64,000 nt of DNA. Source: Cryptomeria japonica. Taxonomy: Eukaryota; Streptophyta; Pinopsida; Cupressales; Cupressaceae. Shown here one piece after another: positions 59,763-64,000 of this stretch. The stretch spans positions 914,261,648 through 914,325,647 of the forward strand of contig NC_081414.1 in NCBI RefSeq assembly GCF_030272615.1, read 5' to 3'. The notes beneath the pieces are model-generated. The model did not search any database and had not been told where the DNA came from. It worked only from the letters and a program-made list of their open reading frames with translations. The first letter of the stretch is position 1, and each line of letters begins with the position of its first letter. Made by a program: the position numbers and the translations under genes.

Positions 59763-59772
59763 ATCTTATAGA
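59763..59772 (-). promoter_or_regulatory. TATA-like box before the PMD gene
   Basis: TCTATAAGAT on the minus strand, about 90 bp upstream of the PMD start codon. It suggests a separate antisense promoter. Not tested. Confidence 0.4.
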
Positions 59773-59995
59773 CTGCCCTAGACCTAGCCCTAGCCCTAGT
59801 CTCCCGAGTTAGTCTTCTTTATCCCGTGACTCTGTCACTCTATCCTATTCAGCCAGTCCATTCTATCCTTTCTTTCTTATCGAGAGATTGTCTACGATCT
59901 TTTTCATACATTTTCATCATACCATTCCCATCTTGGGGCAACTTTGTATCAATTCATATTATCTTCTTTGACACAATGCGACAAGCTGCATTGTC

Positions 59996-60011
59996 TCAAA
60001 GAGGGGCAAAA
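59996..60011 (+). other. Polypurine tract of the Tat element
   Basis: TCAAAGAGGGGCAAAA directly before the 3' LTR; primes plus-strand DNA in relatives. Confidence 0.75.
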
Positions 60012-60805
60012 TGTAGACACCTAAAATTGTCATGTCTAATTAAATAAATATCTTTATTTATTTAATTATCTTTAGCCTAATTCTTCTATTAATTAAATAA
60101 ATCTTTATTTATTTAATTAATTCATTTATCCTTGTCTAACCTTATTTTCTCATTTAAATAAATACATTTATTTATTTAAATTATCCTTCTCCTAAATTAA
60201 ATAAATATCTTATTTATTTAATTGATCCCACTTCTTCTATTAATTAAATAAATCTTTATTTATTTAATTAATTCATTAACCTTTTCTACCTATGACACAT
60301 GTCATTCATCTCTTAATTCATACACTACCTACCCTCTCATTATTTTATTATTTCATCTACCTACCCTCTAATCATAGCCGACCTCTTTTTACATCTCTCA
60401 ATCTTATCCCTCCATTTCTTATAGTGTCTTCTATATAAGGAGATGCTTCCTTCATTATCAAACTCTGACTATGAATTCAGCCCCAATGATTACTCGACTA
60501 CACTAAACTTTTGAACTTTCATATGCGATCCTACTTGCAACCACACTTCCGTTCTTTGTTGAGCTCTTGTGCACATATAAAATCTAAGAGCAAATATATC
60601 AAGCAAGATCAATGGAGATAGAAAGAATGGAGATTCAAACCCTATGGGACATGTGATGGTATAATCTTTGTGATTTCATTTGATTTGCATTTTCTTAAGT
60701 AATCTTCATATGTTATGGTGGATCTTTGTTGTTGTTATGCTAGGGTTTTGTGGTTGAATCTATTTAGTCTTTCAATATTGTTGTTTCCACTTTTCACCGC
60801 ATACA
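60012..60805 (+). repeat. 3' LTR of the Tat element
   Basis: TGTAGACACC to GCATACA, 794 bp, same hairpins and TATA box as the 5' LTR. Confidence 0.92.
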
Positions 60806-60810
60806 ATACC
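60806..60810 (+). repeat. Target site duplication ATACC, right
   Basis: Partner of 48,122-48,126; LINE-2 sequence resumes here with ATTTTGAGATCTGAG. Confidence 0.9.
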
Positions 60811-61324
60811 ATTTTGAGATCTGAGTTAGCTCACAACAAGATTGAATTTATGATGTCTCTACCTAGAGTTATTTCTAGGTGGGTTCTTGAGGAGTGGAAG
60901 AAAATAGAACATGGACATATCACTAGATACCTTGGCATTCCCTTTAGTGTCGGGGTTTCAATTTATGACACGTGGGACTAGTTCCTAAACAAAATTGTAA
61001 TCAAGCTATTTAATTGGGACAAAAAATTCTTATCTTTGGCTACGAGAATTCAAGTTTCTAATAATTTTTTTATTGCATCACATGCTTACTATTTGTCTTG
61101 CTGGATACCATCTAAGAGAAAATATGATGACCTAAACAAATTGATCAAAAAAATTATTTGGGCCAAATGGGATGGTAATTTTGGTTTTATCACTACTCCT
61201 TTGATAGATTACATTCAATTGAAACATAAGGGTGGTTTGGGAATCATTGATTCTAAAAAATAAGGAATGCTCCTTGTTGCAAAGTGGATTATCAAAGCTG
61301 CTCAAGTGAAGGAGCCATAAAAAA

Positions 61325-62995
61325 TGCTGGTGTATCACATTAGTTAGTAGGTTTAGTTTTAGGTTAAACCAATAAATAACTACTTAGTTCATTTTTGTGA
61401 TGTATTTATGTAATTGTTCTAGTTTGGTATTGCCTATTTAAAGGCATCATGTTTGAATGAATAACAATCAAATTTTCACCATTATGCACTTTCATATGGT
61501 ATCAGATCATTGAAACTTCTGTGCCTACAATATCTATTGATGTTGAAACAAATGTTAAGGAGTGACTTGAAGAGATCTGTGAGAAATGATTAAATCCTTG
61601 ATATCTATGGAGATGCATCAACCTTAAATTTTTCTAGTATGAAGCAATGATTAGAAAACAGATTCATGGCAAAATGAGACTCTTCGATGCTTGTGTGGAG
61701 GAATTTGATACATGTATTAATCGTATGTAGTGAATAAATCATAAATTAATTATTGATAAATGTCTTATTTTCTAAATTAGTTACAATTAATATTGTTGAT
61801 AAGATTTGTGTGAATCATTGGTATAAGACACATGTAAATTGGGAGATACATGATTTCTAGAGGTTTGTATGAGTTTCTTTACCACAAGAATATTGATGTA
61901 TGTGATTTTTTTATGGGTCTATTAAGGAGGTATAAGGAGTTATAATGTTTTTCATGACTATAAACATTTAAATTTGTTTAAATATTTTTTGAGAAATAAG
62001 GATGGAGTCAGTTTATAGGTGATGAGATTTAATTTTCTTTGTTGTTATAAGGATTTCATTGTGAGAGTATATTATTAAATTATTTAAATTTGATTCTCAC
62101 TTTCTTTGTTTTATTCATGAACACAAATATCTCAAATATTTCTTTTATTTTTGGGGTCATTTATGCTATGTGTAGTAGGGGTTTTAAATCTTAAAAGACT
62201 CATATATGCTATATTTGGTATATTAAGTGCGAAAAATCAAATCAGAGGTTGGAGGCAATGGAGACAGATGGATTTTTATCATCCCAAGATAGCTTCTTCT
62301 TAGGGGTGATCCATTTGCATCAGAAGAATCCTTTCGTGTGTCTATCCTTGAAAAAAAGAGGGGGCTTGGAATAATGTTTGTCCCTTCAAGGTGAAATGGG
62401 GGCCAGGTTTTCTTGTGATTGCACCTATATTCATAGTTGATTTGTGATTTATTGAGCACTTGAGGAGACATTAAACACACTTGGAGGAGATGTAGACTTT
62501 TGAAATAAAGGTGTCTCATGTACAAACATTTAGTTGGTGATTTGTGTAGTAGAGGAGGCATTGTTTCCACAACACTTTAGGAGGTGTTAGACACTCTCAG
62601 AATGAGATGTGAACTTTTGGAGGAATTGTGTCTCATGTGTAGCACTAGAGGACACATTAGACACACTCAAAAGAGATGTGGAATTTCAAAGGAAATGTGT
62701 CTCATTGTGCATAGAGGGTGTGAACCTTTTATGTTCTCTAATATTGTGCAAATGGTTGTCAGTCCTACAATGAGGAGATCCACTAATGTAGTTACTTTAG
62801 TGTTTCCTAGGTGATCAAGGAGGATTGGTGAAGGTGCTTCATCAAAGTGTCCAGAAGGGTTGGGTTCAAAACCCTTCCAATGTTCCACTTATATTCAAAT
62901 TAATGTAATAAGGGGGAGAATGATGGTGTATTGCCTATTTAAAGGCATCATGCTTGAATCAATAACAATAAAGTCTTCACCATTATGCAGTTTCA
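61325..62995 (+). mobile_element. Non-autonomous copia-like element nested in LINE-2 copy B
   Basis: Same element and same LINE position as 3,023-4,749. The 5' LTR is 61,325-61,494, followed by TGGTATCAGATC. The 3' LTR is reduced to 75 bp (62,921-62,995) by an internal deletion. An extra 30-bp stretch near 61,890 is absent from copy A. Confidence 0.78.
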
Positions 62996-64000
62996 AAAAT
63001 AACTAGTCTATAATGAACTTTGTCAAGTTGTTTCTATTAAGAAATGGTAGGCTATCAAGTGGTTTCATAAAATTATCATTCCTCCTTTTATAAAATCAAG
63101 GCCTCCTTTCCCTTACAATGCATTTGGAAGGCTTGTCAAGAAACCTATCAATTTATTCAATGGAAATGTTCTTCCCTTCAACATGATTTTAGCTTTGTCT
63201 CATCATCAATCTGGTGGATCAAACTTATCAATTACCATAATTAACTACTGCCGATTTGTTTTCCTAAGCATTATTATCATTTATATAAGAAAAGTGTTTG
63301 GGAATTTGAAGACATTTGGTACTTTAATGTTGTTGAACGATTTTCATGGCTAAATATTAAAGATCGGTTTAGGTTGAACATGAAGTATAGAGAATTTCTT
63401 ATATTTGTGCAATGATTAGTTCCACTTGAGTTGTCCTTTAAAATTTCTACTCTTAGAGATTGCAAATTTTTTAAAGATTGGAAATGGCTTGCTACTTTGC
63501 ATTTCTAGCATTTCCCACTGAATAAAATATATCTACATTCACTACCTTCCTCAAGGATTATTCCTTACAAATGCAGATTTAGTGCTAGAAAGTGCACCAA
63601 AATGAGTGCACAAATATGACAATCCAAAGCTGATGTTGAGACTCAATTGGTGGCTTAGAAAATTCTACATCATAAGATACATGTTGGCAATAGATTAAGA
63701 TGCATTAAAGTTCAACCAAAAATCTGCCCCTTTTGTTTATGTATTGAAAATATGAGGCACATATTTTAGGATTATCCATTAGTGAAAAAACAATGGAATG
63801 TTGTCCTCAAAAAAAAATGTGCTACCTTTCATAACAAGCTCAACTACAAAGCAACTCTCCTTGGCTTTAGTTTACATAATGATGTCAATGATGATTGTTT
63901 TAGACAATTTATTTTAAGACATATTTGGAAAGTCATGTGCTCTACTATGTTCTCAAGAAATTATTTTAAATAAATTGATATTTCAATGGAATCTAAATAT

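Larger units (their letters stand above)
48127..60805 (+). mobile_element. Tat-type Ty3/gypsy retrotransposon carrying an antisense gene
   Basis: 12,679 bp with LTRs of 793 and 794 bp (TGTAGACACC to TATACA/CATACA) that differ at about 24 positions by eye, near 97% identity. Order: LTR, primer site, 2.2 kb leader, gag, protease, a short linker, the integrase C-terminal tail, a 1.6 kb non-coding stretch, an antisense plant mobile domain gene, polypurine tract, LTR. Reverse transcriptase, RNase H and integrase core are absent, so it is non-autonomous. Extra antisense ORFs behind integrase are known for the Tat lineage. Confidence 0.9.
60806..63975 (+). pseudogene. LINE-2 ORF2, 3' half (copy B)
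   Basis: Continues with SELAHNKIEFMMSLPRV, LGIPFSVGVSIYDTWD, IIWAKWDGNFGF and HKGGLGIIDSKK up to about 61,320, then after the nested element the zf-RVT part (CPFCLCIENMRHIF near 63,725, and QWNVVLKKKCATFHNKLN). It is slightly better preserved than copy A, but not functional. Confidence 0.75.
45324..64000 (+). mobile_element. LINE-2 copy B, split by the Tat element
   Basis: The ORF1 tail and ORF2 start (ATG 46,014) run to 48,126. The sequence resumes at 60,806 and continues past the window end. Without the insertion it aligns base for base with copy A around 2,500 (TTATATTATACCATTTTG). It also carries the nested copia-like element at 61,325-62,995. Confidence 0.85.

Noticed and set aside
1-64000. 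tRNA, rRNA or organelle-derived genes
   Set aside because: No cloverleaf with conserved T-arm and no rRNA core sequence was recognised on reading both strands; the tRNA-like pieces are only primer binding sites.

Overview
The window is nuclear DNA of a seed plant, AT-rich and built almost entirely of nested, decayed retrotransposons around one broken host gene. Plant-type Ty1/copia and Ty3/gypsy elements, DUF4283-type LINEs, a plant mobile domain gene, telomere-like TTTAGGG-derived arrays and a split polygalacturonase gene all point to a plant. The repeat load and the old nested insertions would suit a large gymnosperm genome, but that is an inference. No bacterial genes, tRNA, rRNA or CRISPR array were seen.

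Left part (1-11,300): a decayed LINE (called LINE-2, copy A) runs to about 6,085 and carries a 1.7 kb non-autonomous copia-like element with 169-172 bp LTRs. Then comes a perfect 35-bp inverted repeat, followed by two blocks of degenerate telomere-like repeat (6,660-7,510 and 9,540-11,220) separated by a GC-rich 1.58 kb insertion. The whole telomere-like block lies between two copies of a 41-bp direct repeat.

Host gene (11,658-18,426, minus strand): a secreted polygalacturonase (GH28) whose exons can be read with clean splice sites. It is split by a 5 kb copia element (12,418-17,376). About 90 residues holding the catalytic NTD and GDD motifs are gone, together with the outer end of the copia 5' LTR, which suggests one deletion took both. 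The copia gag ORF is intact; pol has at least four lesions.

Middle (19,000-48,126): a minus-strand LINE relic with an RNase H-like fragment, a very G-rich tract, AT-rich DNA and local repeats. These lead to a copia-type element with 3.4 kb LTRs and a Gag with several zinc knuckles but no pol (24,409-33,715). LINE-1 (ORF1 and endonuclease) and LINE-2 copy C follow. A segment covering gag, the 3' LTR, LINE-1 and LINE-2 (28,822-38,215) is repeated in tandem (38,212-about 46,185) with a 4-bp microhomology at the junction.

Right part (45,324-64,000): LINE-2 copy B is split by a 12.7 kb Ty3/gypsy element of Tat type (48,127-60,805), with 793/794-bp LTRs about 97% identical by eye and a 5-bp target duplication ATACC. 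LINE-2 copy A shows the empty site. The element has gag, protease and the integrase tail but lacks reverse transcriptase, RNase H and the integrase core. Between the integrase tail and the 3' LTR, on the opposite strand, lies a decayed plant mobile domain gene with an intron, its own TATA-like box, an acidic Gly/Asp linker and a predicted coiled coil. Arrays of one GCGTCTGTG-like motif occur in the sense leader before gag and in the intron of the antisense gene, in the transcript sense in each case. This two-gene, two-direction arrangement is the most interesting object in the window.
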